Positions 11,749-21,833 of a stretch of DNA of 64,000 nt are shown in pieces. The notes beneath the pieces were generated by a model. That model saw nothing but the letters and a program-made list of their open reading frames with translations, did not search any database and was not told the DNA's origin. The stretch covers positions 423,501 to 487,500 of the forward strand of contig JAPJBO010000033.1 of NCBI GenBank assembly GCA_030068145.1, given 5' to 3'. Within the stretch, counting starts at the first letter, position 1. The number at the start of each line of letters is the position of its first letter. The DNA comes from Diplonema papillatum (Eukaryota > Euglenozoa > Diplonemea > Diplonemida > Diplonemidae). The position numbers and the translations under genes are program-made.

Positions 11749-12400
11749 ACGAAGGCAGTGACCCGGGTGCGATGTCCCGGCAGGTTCCGTTTGCTCCTCA
11801 CATAATAATAATAAGAAGGGAACGTGTCAGTTAGACCGACACTTTCCCGAATCGATTGTTCGCTGCTGCGGGCGGTGGTGCCTGTGGGAGGCGGGCGCCT
11901 CCCATTTGCTCCCCCGTTTTTTACTTGCGAACACAAGCCCTCTGCTTCAATGGACTTTTCTCCCGTTTTCTGTGGCAACCCAATCAAAACGGCCTTCGTG
12001 CTCGGATGCGGGGGGTGGTTCGACAAGGCAAGGGTTTTCACCCCATCCGCCGGTCCTTTTCGTACTACACGGTGAACTCCAGCGATGTCCTCGAGTGAAA
12101 CCAGACTCTCCAAAAGCGGGTGTGCCACACCCTACTTCACACCCTATATCCGGGTGCGGCCACACCCTAATTCACACCCTATATCCGGGTGTGCCACACC
12201 CTACTTCACACCCCATTTCCGGGTGTGCCACAGGCACTTGAGGCCGGACTTTAGCTCGAGCAAAAGTTGCTGGAGTTCACCGTGTTATCCAAGAACCCCG
12301 CACCCGAAGCCGGCTCGATCCTGACCCCTTCAGGGGGACGCGACCCTTCCTCTCCCGTCCTGGTGGGCGAGACAGGAATTCCCATCACCAAGGGTTTTTC
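11749..12400 (+). repeat. Gene 3'-flank duplication, gene 1 copy, distal part
   Basis: Matches 40893-41783 downstream of gene 2, except that the gene 2 copy has a longer CACACCCTA-type tandem array and a short extra segment near 41000. Similarity stops at about 12401, which marks the right edge of the duplicated segment. No gene is visible. Confidence 0.8.
12067..12285. mobile_element. Short TIR element (MITE-like) with CACACCCTA array
   Basis: Bounded by the 17-bp perfect inverted repeat ACACGGTGAACTCCAGC. Inside are about 3.5 units of a roughly 34-bp repeat (CACACCCTATATCCGGGTGT type). The gene 2 copy (41255-41665) has the same ends but about ten units. No clear target duplication was found. 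A sequence like its right end, inverted, occurs at about 49862-49903 beside a MULE transposase fragment. Confidence 0.6.
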
Positions 12401-13059
12401 GTGAACCCAGGGCATTTTGACCATTTCACCTTCGAGCCCCCGCTCAGCCCCTGTGGTAAATGCACGACTCTGTATTTATCAATGTTATCAACTTGATTGA
12501 CAAGTTTGTTTCTTGAATTTTTCTCGTCTTGCTCTCCGCTTGTTTTAGCAGCTGCAATATTGAAGATTCCATCCTTGGATGGCGTGATTACCGTGGGCGT
12601 GGACCCTAGCGCTAACCCGGGGCCCGGGCCCCGGAGACCCTGGATTTACAGGTACCCTTTCCCCCCCCCCCCCCATCCCATTGACAAACGCCTTGCTTAA
12701 GCTCGGCACCCGGTTGCTTTGGCAACCTGTCGCTGTTGTGACGCCACAAACTTCGTTTCCCGAGACGTTACCATACGGCCCAATCCCGGAACACCAAGAG
12801 AGGTACAGTTTGGAAGGTTCTGCATGTCCAAGCAGGAAAAGGCATATGGAAACGCTCAGAACCGATAAAGAACAAAAAAGGTCGTAACCCAACACAGGAC
12901 GAGAAGGAAGGAGCAGCACCACCAGAACCGAGAAAGAACAAAAAAGCAAAAAAAGAAGAATACTACGCACCAAACCCACCCTCCCCAACCCGGGCTAGCT
13001 TTTTACCCCTGCAAACCCGTGAATAGGTGCTACGGGAGTATCTGGCAACCGCTGCGTAA
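12401..13059. other. Unassigned spacer left of the LINE array
   Basis: Unique to the gene 1 side, since the matching gene 2 flank diverges at 12401. It contains a poly-C run near 12661-12673. I see no supported gene. The 5' boundary of LINE copy A lies somewhere near its right end. Confidence 0.5.
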
Positions 13060-16000
13060 CATGAGAAGGCGAAGCAGCTGCTCACAGCGTTGCGGGAAAA
13101 GACGAGTAGGCTCGGAAGAGAAGGATCTGCGGCCAGGTTTACGAAGTACCGAGACAAGCTGAACGAGAGGGCGGACGCGAGCAGACGATGTCTAGCGACC
13201 GTCTGCGCCGGTCGCGCTGAGCCGTCGGGAATGTTGCGCACCGGAGCGAAGATGACTGCAAATGCGGACGAGATGGACGAGGTGTTGCACACTGCGTGGG
13301 ACGCTATCCTGCGTAAGTACAAGGACCGGCCAGAGCCGGAGTACGTTCCGTTTCGGGATCGGTTCCAGGAGCACATCGACACACACTTGATGGAACCCGG
13401 AACGATCACGGGGGAGGAGCTGCGGACTCTGCTAAGGAAGAAGCCGAAGAGAAGCGCGTCAGGCGTGGATGGCTGGCGCATGGCTGAACTGCGGGAGTTG
13501 CCGCTTCCCCTGCTGAATGCGCTAGCGGATGTCATGAACCTGGTCGAAGTGACTGGGGTTTGGCCGGCGAGCATGACAACTGCCCTGGTGTCGATGGTGC
13601 CGAAGGATGAGAGCCAAGACCCGCTGCACACGAGGCCAATAACCGTCACGTCCGCTGTGTACCGCCTATGGGCGTGCCGCAGGCTTGCGGACATAGTCCT
13701 GTGGCAGGAGAAGTGGATCGAAGAAGGACAGAAGGGCTTTCGACCGGGTCACCGTATCGAGGACGTCCTGATGGAGATAGGGCTCGAGATGGAGGACGCC
13801 TTGCTAGATGGAGAGCCGCTCTACGGACTTCCGGAAATGTTTCGACATGGTCCCGCGAGAGATAGTGCTGCGCCTGGCCGGGGGCCTAGGGTTGCACAAT
13901 CGGGTTCTCAAGCGCTATGGGCGATCTACAGACTGCTCGCAAGACGCTTCAAGCTGCCTATAGGGGTGGGCAGGGAGTTTAGTGTGACCCATGGTATCCT
14001 TCAAAGGGTGCCCTGTATCCGTCATCCTCATCAATGCCCTGCTGTCGGTAGTGATGAAGGCGGTCAAGAAAGAAGCGGAGGGTGTGAGCCCAAAGTCGTA
14101 CGCGGACGATGCCACGCTGCTATCCAGGCTGTCGGAGGCCGCCCTGCAAAAGGGGGTGGACGTAGTAGACGAGTTCTGCACGCTCACCGGAATGGAGCTA
14201 AACCTCCAGAAAACGGTCGCCTTCTCGACGAGACGTAGGCATCAGTCGACGCTCAGACTCCGCAGCGTGGATGCGCTGCTGCGGTTTAGCAAATCCGTCA
14301 AGTGCCTCGGGGTCCTAGTCTCGACGGCGAAGAATAGGACAGAAAGGCCCGACTCGGAGAGGGTGGAAAAGGCGGCTGCCCTGGCGGAAGGCCTCCGCCA
14401 TGCGCCGTTCCGGTACGAGAAGCGGGTCCGGATTGTACAGTCGAATGTGCTACCGGCGGCGCTGCTCTTTCGCGCCGGTGTCGAAGGTGGCAATGAAACG
14501 GCTGACGACGTCGGTGATGGGACTGATCTGGGGTGGGTCCAACCCAAAGCGCGCGAGGGAGATGGTCCTAAACTTTCAGGAGAAGGGCCACCTGAGAGAC
14601 CCCAGTACATGCCTAGGATATAGGGTGACGACGGCGTTCTACGCGGCGTGCGAGAGGTTGCCACGACTTCTGCCTCTGATGGAGAGCATCCGGGGAAGGT
14701 ACGCCGAGGGGGACCTACCCCTGGGGCCAGTTGGACTGGCGATGCGGAGCATGGAGGAGTGTGGACACGTATGGGGACCAGGGCCCCTGTCTCGCGCGCT
14801 GAGGAATGGTGCAATGTTTGACCCGATAGCTTCGACACCCTCGAAGAGGGGCATTCTCGGGTACTACCACTCCGTGTTCCAGCGTGCATCTGGGCCAGTC
14901 AGCGCGGTTGGCCGCCATCAGCTCGGCATGTGCCTCTCGTCGCAGTATGTGCGAGTACGCTCCGCAGTCTTCTCGTCCTCGATGTCGCCGCTTCCACAGT
15001 GCTTGCAGCTGGGCGCCTGCGGCTCAGCTCCGGCCTGCCTCATCCGCGACGTGAACTCAGCCGTGTTCACTCCCTCCAACGCTATACGTATAAGCCTCGC
15101 GGTGTGCGCGGGAATGCGCTGCACGAGAATGCACCGAAGGGGGTGAGGGAGCGAGGAAACGTCCTGCGCTGCATGATCAGCGCGTTGGACAAGCTGGCGA
15201 CACAGCAAGGGCTGGGGAGTTGCGAGAGAGGCGAGAGAGTATGCCCGACGACGTCGCTGTCGTTCATGGGCATCTCGGGGATATCGGGGGTGCGGCCCAG
15301 GCCCCGCTTTCGCGAGGCACACACGGGGACGATCCTCGAAGAGCAGGTGAAGGGAAGCGATGTAAGGACGCAGTGCCCGACGTACCCGGACTGGACGGCC
15401 GAGAGAGCGGCGAGGTGGGCCCTGCCTGTCCCACCACAGCTGCACCCCGACCCCGTGCATATGCCGGGTGTCGGAGTAGAGAAAGCACTCGTCACCTGCG
15501 CGACCCACCACAAGGGGAAGTGTGAGGCGTGCCGAGCACTCGTCCGAAGGGACGTGCCCACGGTAGAGATGTGCTGTCGGCACTATCACCTGGGCAGCCG
15601 ATCGCGGTGTGCGTGGAGCACAGCACGACGAAGTGCGGCGAGTGCAAGACGGCGGCGGCGTGCTGCCGCAGCGGGCATCATGCCTGCCGCACGCATGGCA
15701 GAGGAACCTGCCAAGAATGCAGGAGGCTCCCTACGTTGACGCAGAGGAGACCGGCAGCGTGCTGCCGCCGCGGCCACCACCAACCCAACGAACCGAACGC
15801 CCCGGCAACCCCCGGACACAGCAAAAAGAAGAAGAGACCCCTCTCACCCACCCAGGTGGGCGTACAACGAGAAACGCCGGCGGGAAAGCGCGCGGCGCAG
15901 GCGCCGCCCGCCGTAGCGAAGCAGAAGACGGCGACGACCGGACGGGCAGCCAAGAGGCCGCCACCAACGCCAGGGACCGGCGAACGACCAGCGTTGAAAA

Positions 16001-16302
16001 AGAGGGTGCTCGGCACCCCGAAGGAGAGCCCGATCGCCGGCCGCAAGCGGAAGAAGGCGAAGGCGACCACACCCGAGTCAGGGGTGCAACGAAGAAAGAG
16101 GAAGGCCCTTAAAGCAAACAGCTACCAGAAACGTTCGACGTCCCCAAGCACTCCAGTGCCCTCGAGAGTGAAAAACGTGCAAGATTGTCCGCACCTGTGC
16201 CCCTCCACGCAATCTCCAGAACCGCAAGAAAGCCCAGCGCCCCTGGCGCCACAAGTACTCGACCTTGACGACGCAGTGACAGGTGACGACGTCATAAAGT
16301 AA
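13060..16302 (+). pseudogene. Reverse transcriptase pseudogene of LINE copy A
   Basis: The first open stretch (13060 to about 13830) has the RT finger region with the pattern KRSASGVDGWRMAELREL, then MVPK and GFRPGHRIEDVL. The palm follows in shifted frames: a CFDMVP motif, then GCPVSVILIN, then the catalytic YADD box (about 14099). At least two small frameshifts lie near 13830 and 14010, and more follow after 14480. The zinc-binding C-x2-C...H...C segment is present only in inverted form, and another small deletion at about 15585 precedes the Cys/His repeats. The Lys/Pro-rich tail and stop (16300-16302) are intact. It cannot make a functional protein. Confidence 0.85.
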
Positions 16303-16370
16303 CCTTAAGCGGTGACACAGTGCATGCTAATCCATGTGGTTCATGTACTTAAAAGAACTCAATGCTTAAC
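16303..16370 (+). other. 3' UTR of LINE copy A
   Basis: These 68 nt are shared with copy B (21767-21833) and copy C (23995-24062). They contain GCTAATCCATGTGGTTCATG and end in TTAAAAGAACTCAATGCTTAAC without poly(A). This is probably the region recognised by the element's reverse transcriptase. Confidence 0.75.
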
Positions 16371-16575
16371 ATGGATGAGAGTCAAGACCCGCTGCACACA
16401 AGACCGATAACCGTCACATCCGCCGTGTACCGCTTATGGGCCTGCCGCAGGCGGTACTGTGGCAAGAGGAGTGGATCGAAGAAGGACAGAAAGGCTTTCG
16501 ACCGGGTCACCGGATCGAGGACGTCTTGATGGAAATTGGGCTCGAGATGGAGGACGCCTTGTTAGACGGGGGAGG

Positions 16576-16950
16576 ACGAGGCTGATCGTTGTGTCGCAGC
16601 AGCCGCCGCCAGCCACAGTAGTGTCGAGGATGGGCCGCGACCCTATCTTCGTACGCCCGATGGCAAGGGGGGACGAACCGCGCGGCGGGGCGAAGGCGAA
16701 CGTGTGGGAGGGGCGAATCCCCAGGGCCTCGCTGCCTAAGCAGGCAGTCAAAAGCGACGCGCCGATGGACCCGAAGGAAGGCCACATACACGTGTGGCAG
16801 GAGCCGGAGCGGAACAAGGGCACGCAGGAATGCGAAGAGTGCGAATCACCCCGGCAGAACGGGACGATGATGCGCACATGCTTCTGCGCTGCCCGCATCT
16901 GTGGTACGTGCTACACGGCCGCAAGCAAGAAAGTGCAGGAAGTCCGGTGA
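16576..16950 (+). pseudogene. Cys-rich N-terminal segment of LINE copy B
   Basis: An open stretch ends at a TGA at 16948-16950. Its C-terminal part has three cysteine pairs: C-x2-C (ECEEC), C-x-C (CFC) and C-x2-C (CGTC), which could bind zinc. It lies directly upstream of the AlkB/2A/endonuclease frame and may be the first open frame of the element or the N-terminus of the same protein after a frameshift. Its left boundary is a chimeric junction with an RT fragment. Confidence 0.5.
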
Positions 16951-16953
16951 CTC

Positions 16954-18990
16954 GTGAACTCGACGCTGGTGTCACATGGGGCTGGTGAAGGCCAGCTCCA
17001 TGTTGACTTCGAGGCGGTCTGCTGGACCAGCCACGACCTCTCCGGTGCCCCTGCAACCGCGCCACCTGACGCGTCACTTAACCACCACGACCCGAAGACC
17101 TCGGAACCAGCCGTCGCCTGCCTGGCGCCACTGCGATCTGCCCTGCCCTCGTTCGGGCTGCCGAGTCCTAGCACCCCTGCCAGGCAGTTCGATCACGCAG
17201 AGACGGAAAAAGAGAATTCCTGCTCCTCTTCTTTTCCCCTCCCTCTCTCTCACGGCGCGCCTGGCCTCAATCGCCCGGGAGCGATACCCCGAGGGACCGG
17301 TTTTGCGCACAAACAATCCCCCTACAATAGCCAGTGTGCCCGGCCAACTTGCAACGAGGGCCCCCCCGCCAGGGTGGAGGGACCCATCCCGGGGCTAAGT
17401 TTCCAGGCGATCCCTCGGGATCTTCTGGATAGACTGAGCCGAGCACCCGAGCTCAACCCGGAAGCCCAATGGGGAAGGCTGGGGGGTGGACGCAGCAGGG
17501 AAACCCAGCAGTGGGGGCACGCCTATCGACTAGGTGAACCCCCGATCAGACTGGAACGGGATATCCCCGAGGGGCCCCTGAAAGAAGCGGCGGATCTCAT
17601 ACGTGACCGCCTTGGGTGGGAACCGGACCAGTTGCTGGCCAACTGGTACCGGAGGGGAGTGGGGATCAACCCCCACAAAGACCAGAGAGAACTGGGTCCG
17701 AGGGTAGCGACCATATCGCTCTTGAGCGACACGGTCATGGAATGGGAGAGGGGGAGCCGGAAAGTGAGAACCCCTCTGCCGGTCGGCACACTGTGCCACA
17801 TGGAAGGCGAGGCCAGGAACCTGTGGACACACGGGATTCGTCCCGATGATGTCGCACGCGACCGGGTCTCGCTGACCTACAGGGCCGTGCGCGAGGCCGC
17901 CTCCCAAAGTTTGCAAGGCCGGGACACCCCGCAAGAAACTCCCATACCCCCCCCGCCCAGCCCTCAGGCATCCACTGCACCCCCCCAACATCAGTCCAGC
18001 CCCGCGCCACGGACACTTTTGCTTCATCACCAAAGAACTCTACAATCAATCAAAGAATCAGCAAGACAGCGGCTGATAACCGCGGGGGACGTCGAACAAA
18101 ACCCTGGTCCCGGCCGCGCGGAGATGAGGTTCGCGACGTTAAACGTAACCAACCTACTACAGTATCTCCCAGCGGCCGACGCGGTGGAAGCGGATCTTCT
18201 CTGCTGCCAGGAGGTGACACTCCTTCCGTGCAAACGGGTGCAGGCGGAGGAATACCTGCGGAAATGGTGCTGCCACTGGGGTCTGCCACCACCCGGAAGA
18301 CTCTGTAGGAACTCCGGTAGTCGCTCGACGATGAACGCCGCGAACGGAGGGCTCTCCACTCTAGTACTGAGACCGATACCGGCGTACGATACGATGACGG
18401 CGCTCTCGCACGCAGCAATACGGTCCCCGGACCGAGTGAGCCATACGGTAGTAGCAACAGGGGCCGGCAACACGTTCGTGCACGTGTTCAATGTCTACTG
18501 CCCTTCCGGAAACGGGAGGGCGGAGAGCGAGGAGCGTGAGGACATGCTGGAGAAGATCCTCTTCGCAGCGGCGGATAGCCTCGGTGACGTCCCCATAATG
18601 GTGATGGGTGACCTGAACACAGAAGAAGACCGGTCCCCTGTACTGCGGAAGGCACTAAGGAATGGGTGGTCCGACGCAGCGGAACTGCACCATGCGCGTA
18701 CCGGTGACACACCACCACCACCGACCTTTACTAGCGCCCGGACATCGGGCACGAGGATCGACCGCATACTCCTCAACCGAATAACGACGGGAGCTTTCCG
18801 CCAATGCGTCACCACCGCGGTGAACGTGCCGGGACACCGGCTCGTGACAATGACCCTGGACATTGCGGCGCTGCGCCAAATCGTGTGGCGATTTAAAGTA
18901 CCGCGGGAAATCTCTACGGAGGGGGGACCCAAGTGGTGCCTCTCGGACACAGAAGCTTACAGGGAAGCCGTACAGAGACTGGCCAACTCC
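16954..18990 (+). CDS. LINE copy B: AlkB-like dioxygenase, 2A peptide, EEP endonuclease
   Basis: Numbering is from the frame's first possible start at 16954; the true start is unknown. Residues 1-140 are Pro/Ser-rich. Residues about 145-313 form an AlkB-like Fe(II)/2-oxoglutarate dioxygenase: the HxD iron motif is H241-K-D243, the distal iron His is H293 in WTHGI, and the 2-oxoglutarate pair is R304-x5-R310 in RVSLTYR. Residues 375-387 (ITAGDVEQNPGPG) are a full 2A ribosome-skipping motif, with separation expected between G385 and P386. Residues about 391-640 are an exonuclease/endonuclease/phosphatase domain with LNVTN, QE, YCPSG, GDLN, RIDRIL and GHRLV in order. After about residue 679 the frame is shifted by a deletion into the RT. 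In other LINEs 2A separates an accessory protein from the EN-RT protein; here the accessory would be the AlkB-like enzyme. Confidence 0.85.
18076..18114 (+). other. 2A ribosome-skipping peptide
   Basis: Encodes ITAGDVEQNPGPG, which satisfies the D-[VI]-E-x-N-P-G-P consensus in full. It sits between the AlkB-like domain and the endonuclease with only a few residues before the first endonuclease strand. The preceding segment (QRTLQSIKESARQRL) is basic and probably helical, as is usual upstream of 2A motifs. Confidence 0.9.
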
Positions 18991-21766
18991 GATCCTTCAA
19001 GGGTGCCCTGTATCCGTCATACTCATCAATGCCCTGCTGTCGGTAGTGATGAAAGCGGTCAAGAAAGAAGCGGAGGGTGTGAGTCCAAAGTCATACGCGG
19101 ACGACGCCACACTGCTGTCCAGGCTGTCGGAGGCCGCCCTGCACAAGGGAGTGGACGTAGTAGACGAGTTCTGCACACTCACCGGTATGGAGCTAAACCT
19201 CCAGAAGACGGTCGCGTTCTCGACGAGACGTAGGCATCAGTCGACTCTCAAACTCCGCAGCGTGGATGCGCTGCTGCGGTTTAGCAAATCCGTCAAGTGC
19301 CTCGGGGTCCTAGTCTCGACGGCGAAGAATAGGACGGAAAGGTCCGACTCGGAGAGGGTGGAGAAGGCGGCTGCCCTGGCGGAAGGCCTCCGCCATGCGC
19401 CGTTCCGGTACGAAAAGCGGGTCCGGATTGTGCAGTCGAATGTGCTACCGGCGGCGCTGTCAGGCTGCTCTTTCGCGCCGGTATCGAAGGTGGCGATGAA
19501 ACGGCTGACGACGTCGGTGATGGGACTGATCTGGGGTGGATCCAACCCGAAGCGCGCGAGGGAGATGGTCCTAAACTTTCAGGAGAAGGGCCACCTGACG
19601 GATCCCGGTACATGCCTAGCATATAGGGTGACGACAGCGTTTTACGCGGCGTGCGAGAGGTTGCCACGACTGCTGCCTCTGATGGAGAGCATCCGGGGAA
19701 GATACGCCGAGGGGGACCTACCCCTGGGGCCAGTTGGACTGGCGATGAGGAGCATGGAGGAGTGTGGACACGTATGGGGACCCGGGCCCCTGTCTCGCAC
19801 GCTGAGGAATGGTGCAACATTTGACCCGTTAGCCTCGGCACCTTCGAAGAGGGGACATGAAGTTAGGGCGGACTTGAGGGCGAAGACGTGGTCCCGACTG
19901 GTGGCGAGGCGGCCGGGATTTGAGGGCATACAGAGAGCCGACCTGGAGCGGACGAACACCTTCTGGAGGATGCGTGAATGTCCCGCGCACACCGCGAGGC
20001 TTATACGTGTAGCGTTGGCGGGGGGGGTGAACACGGCTGAGTACACGTCGCGGATGAGGCAGGCCGGAGCTGAGCCGCAGGCGCCCAGCTGCAAGCACTG
20101 TGGAAGCGGCGACACCGAGGACGAGAAACACGTATTCTGGGACTGCGGAGCGTACTCGCACATACGGCGACGAGAGGCACATGCCGAGCTGATGGCAGCC
20201 AACCGGGCCGACTGGCCCAGATGCACGCTGGAACACGGAGTGGTAGTACCCGAGAATGCCCAATTCTCGAGGCGGCTCCAGGAGATGTTGGCTGAAATCC
20301 TTGCGGAACGGGCTGGGCTCGAAGCACGTGGCTGGGTGGCCAGGAACCCCACGACCCCCTGGTCGAGAGCGAATGCGATGCCTGCCGAGAAATTTGACCA
20401 CCCCTTCGCGCGGATTGCCCCGGCATGGACGTGGGAGCGGAACAAGACCTGGGGACTACCGACGTTTTATGCGTTGGTAGCGTGGCTGTCGGACATGCAA
20501 TGGACCGAGAACGGGCAGGCGTCAATGCTGGAGCTTGCGATCGACTTTGAACTCTTCTCGGGCCTCAGCATGCCGCTGCACGGGAATGCGCCGAAGGGGG
20601 TGAGAGAACGGGGAAACGTCCTGCGCTGCATGATGAGCGCGTTGGACAAGCTGGCGGCACAGCAAGGGCTGGGAAGCTGCATGAGAGGAGAGAGGGTGTG
20701 CCCGACGACGTCGCTGTCGTTCATGGGCATCACGGGGATATCGGGTATACGGCCCAGGCCACGCTTTCGCGAGGCACACACGGGGACGATACTTGAGGAA
20801 CAAGTGAAAGGAAGCGATGTAGGGACGCAGTGCCCGGCGTACCCTGACTGGGCGATCGGGAGAGCGGCGAGGTGGGCCCTGCCTGCCCCACCACAACTGC
20901 ACCCAGACCCCGTGCATATGCCGGGTGTCGATATAGAGAAGGCACTCGTCACGTGCGCGACCCATCACAAAGGGAAGTGTGAGGCGTGCAGAGCACTCGT
21001 CCGAAGGGACGTTCCCACGGTAGAGATGTGCTGCCGGCACCATCACCACGCGAACGATGGGCAGCCGATCGCGGTGTGCACAGAGCACAGCACGACGAAG
21101 TGCGGCGAGTGCAAGACGGCGGCGGCGTGTTGCCGCAGCGGGCATCATGCCTGCCGCACGCATGGCAGAGGAACCTGCCAAGAGTGCAAGAGGCTCCCTA
21201 CGCTGACGCAGAGGCGACCGGCGGCATGTTGCCGCCGCGGCCACCACCAGTCCAACGAACCGAACGTCCCGTCAACCCCCGGACGCAACAAGAAGAAGAG
21301 GCCCTCCTCACCCACCCAGGTGGGCGTACAACGGGGAACGCCAGTAGGAAAGCGAGCGGCGCAAGCGCCGCCCGCGGCAACGAAAAAGGAGACGGCGACG
21401 ACCGGACGGGCGACCAAGAGGCCGCCACCAACGCCAGGAACCAGCGAACGACCAGCGCTGAAGAAGAGGGTGCTAGGCACCCCGAAGGAAGGCCCGATCG
21501 CCGGCCGCAAGCGGAAGAAGACGAAGGCGACCACCCCCGACTCAGGGGTGCATCGAAGGAAGAAGAAGGTTCCGAGGGCAAGCAGCTCTCAGAAACGACC
21601 GGGGACCACGGGCACGCCAATGCCCTCGAAAGTGAAAAACGGGCACACGAGCCCGCCCTCGTATTCGCCGACTCAGTCTCTGGAATCACAAGAAAGCCAA
21701 ACCCCGCTAGCTCCACAAATGCTCGACCTTGACGACGCAATGGCAGGTGACGACGTCATCCGATAA
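18991..21766 (+). CDS. LINE copy B: RT C-half, zinc knuckle, Cys/His repeat domain
   Basis: The useful frame starts at about 18991 just after the deletion junction. Order: RT motif ILQGCPVSVILIN, catalytic YADD box (about 19098), thumb region, then a zinc-binding C-x2-C...H-x4-C segment (CKHCGSGDTEDEKHVFWDC) of the type found after LINE reverse transcriptases. A Trp-rich conserved region follows (WGLPTFYALVAWLSD). Next come three Cys/His repeats with C-x2-H, C-x2-C and CCRxxHH elements (about 20950-21250), and finally a long Lys/Pro/Thr-rich basic tail. The stop is at 21764-21766. RT motifs before the GCP box are deleted, so this copy is inactive although its C-half frame is open. Confidence 0.85.
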
Positions 21767-21833
21767 CCTGACTTTCAAGGCAGTGCATGCTAATCCATGT
21801 GGTTCGTGTACTTAAAAGAACTCAATGCTTAAC
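21767..21833 (+). other. 3' UTR of LINE copy B
   Basis: Sixty-seven nt with the same ending CAATGCTTAAC as copies A and C. Copy C begins directly after it. Confidence 0.75.

Larger units (their letters stand above)
13060..16370 (+). mobile_element. LINE-like retrotransposon copy A, 5'-truncated and rearranged
   Basis: This copy contains the linker after the endonuclease, the reverse transcriptase, part of the zinc-knuckle region and the C-terminal Cys/His domain, ending in a 68-nt 3' UTR (16303-16370). The 3' end has no poly(A) and finishes in CAATGCTTAAC. The next copy starts on the very next base. Endonuclease, 2A and AlkB parts are missing. An internal block (about 14850-15112) is inverted relative to copies B and C. 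Confidence 0.88.
16371..21833 (+). mobile_element. LINE-like retrotransposon copy B (composite, carries 5' half)
   Basis: It begins with a small RT fragment (16371 to about 16575) fused at its left end to the 3' terminus of copy A. From about 16576 it changes to the 5' half of the element: a Cys-rich segment, AlkB-like domain, 2A peptide and endonuclease. At about 18990 a deletion joins the endonuclease straight to the second half of the RT in another frame. The C-terminal half and 3' UTR follow to 21833. It is the only copy in the window that shows the 5' half of the family. Confidence 0.87.

Noticed and set aside
12597..12640. A second 2A-like motif (GVDPSANPGPG) upstream of LINE copy A
   Set aside because: NPGP is present but the D-[VI]-E-x part is not, and it lies in a CCCGGGGCCC-rich stretch where NPGP is likely by chance.
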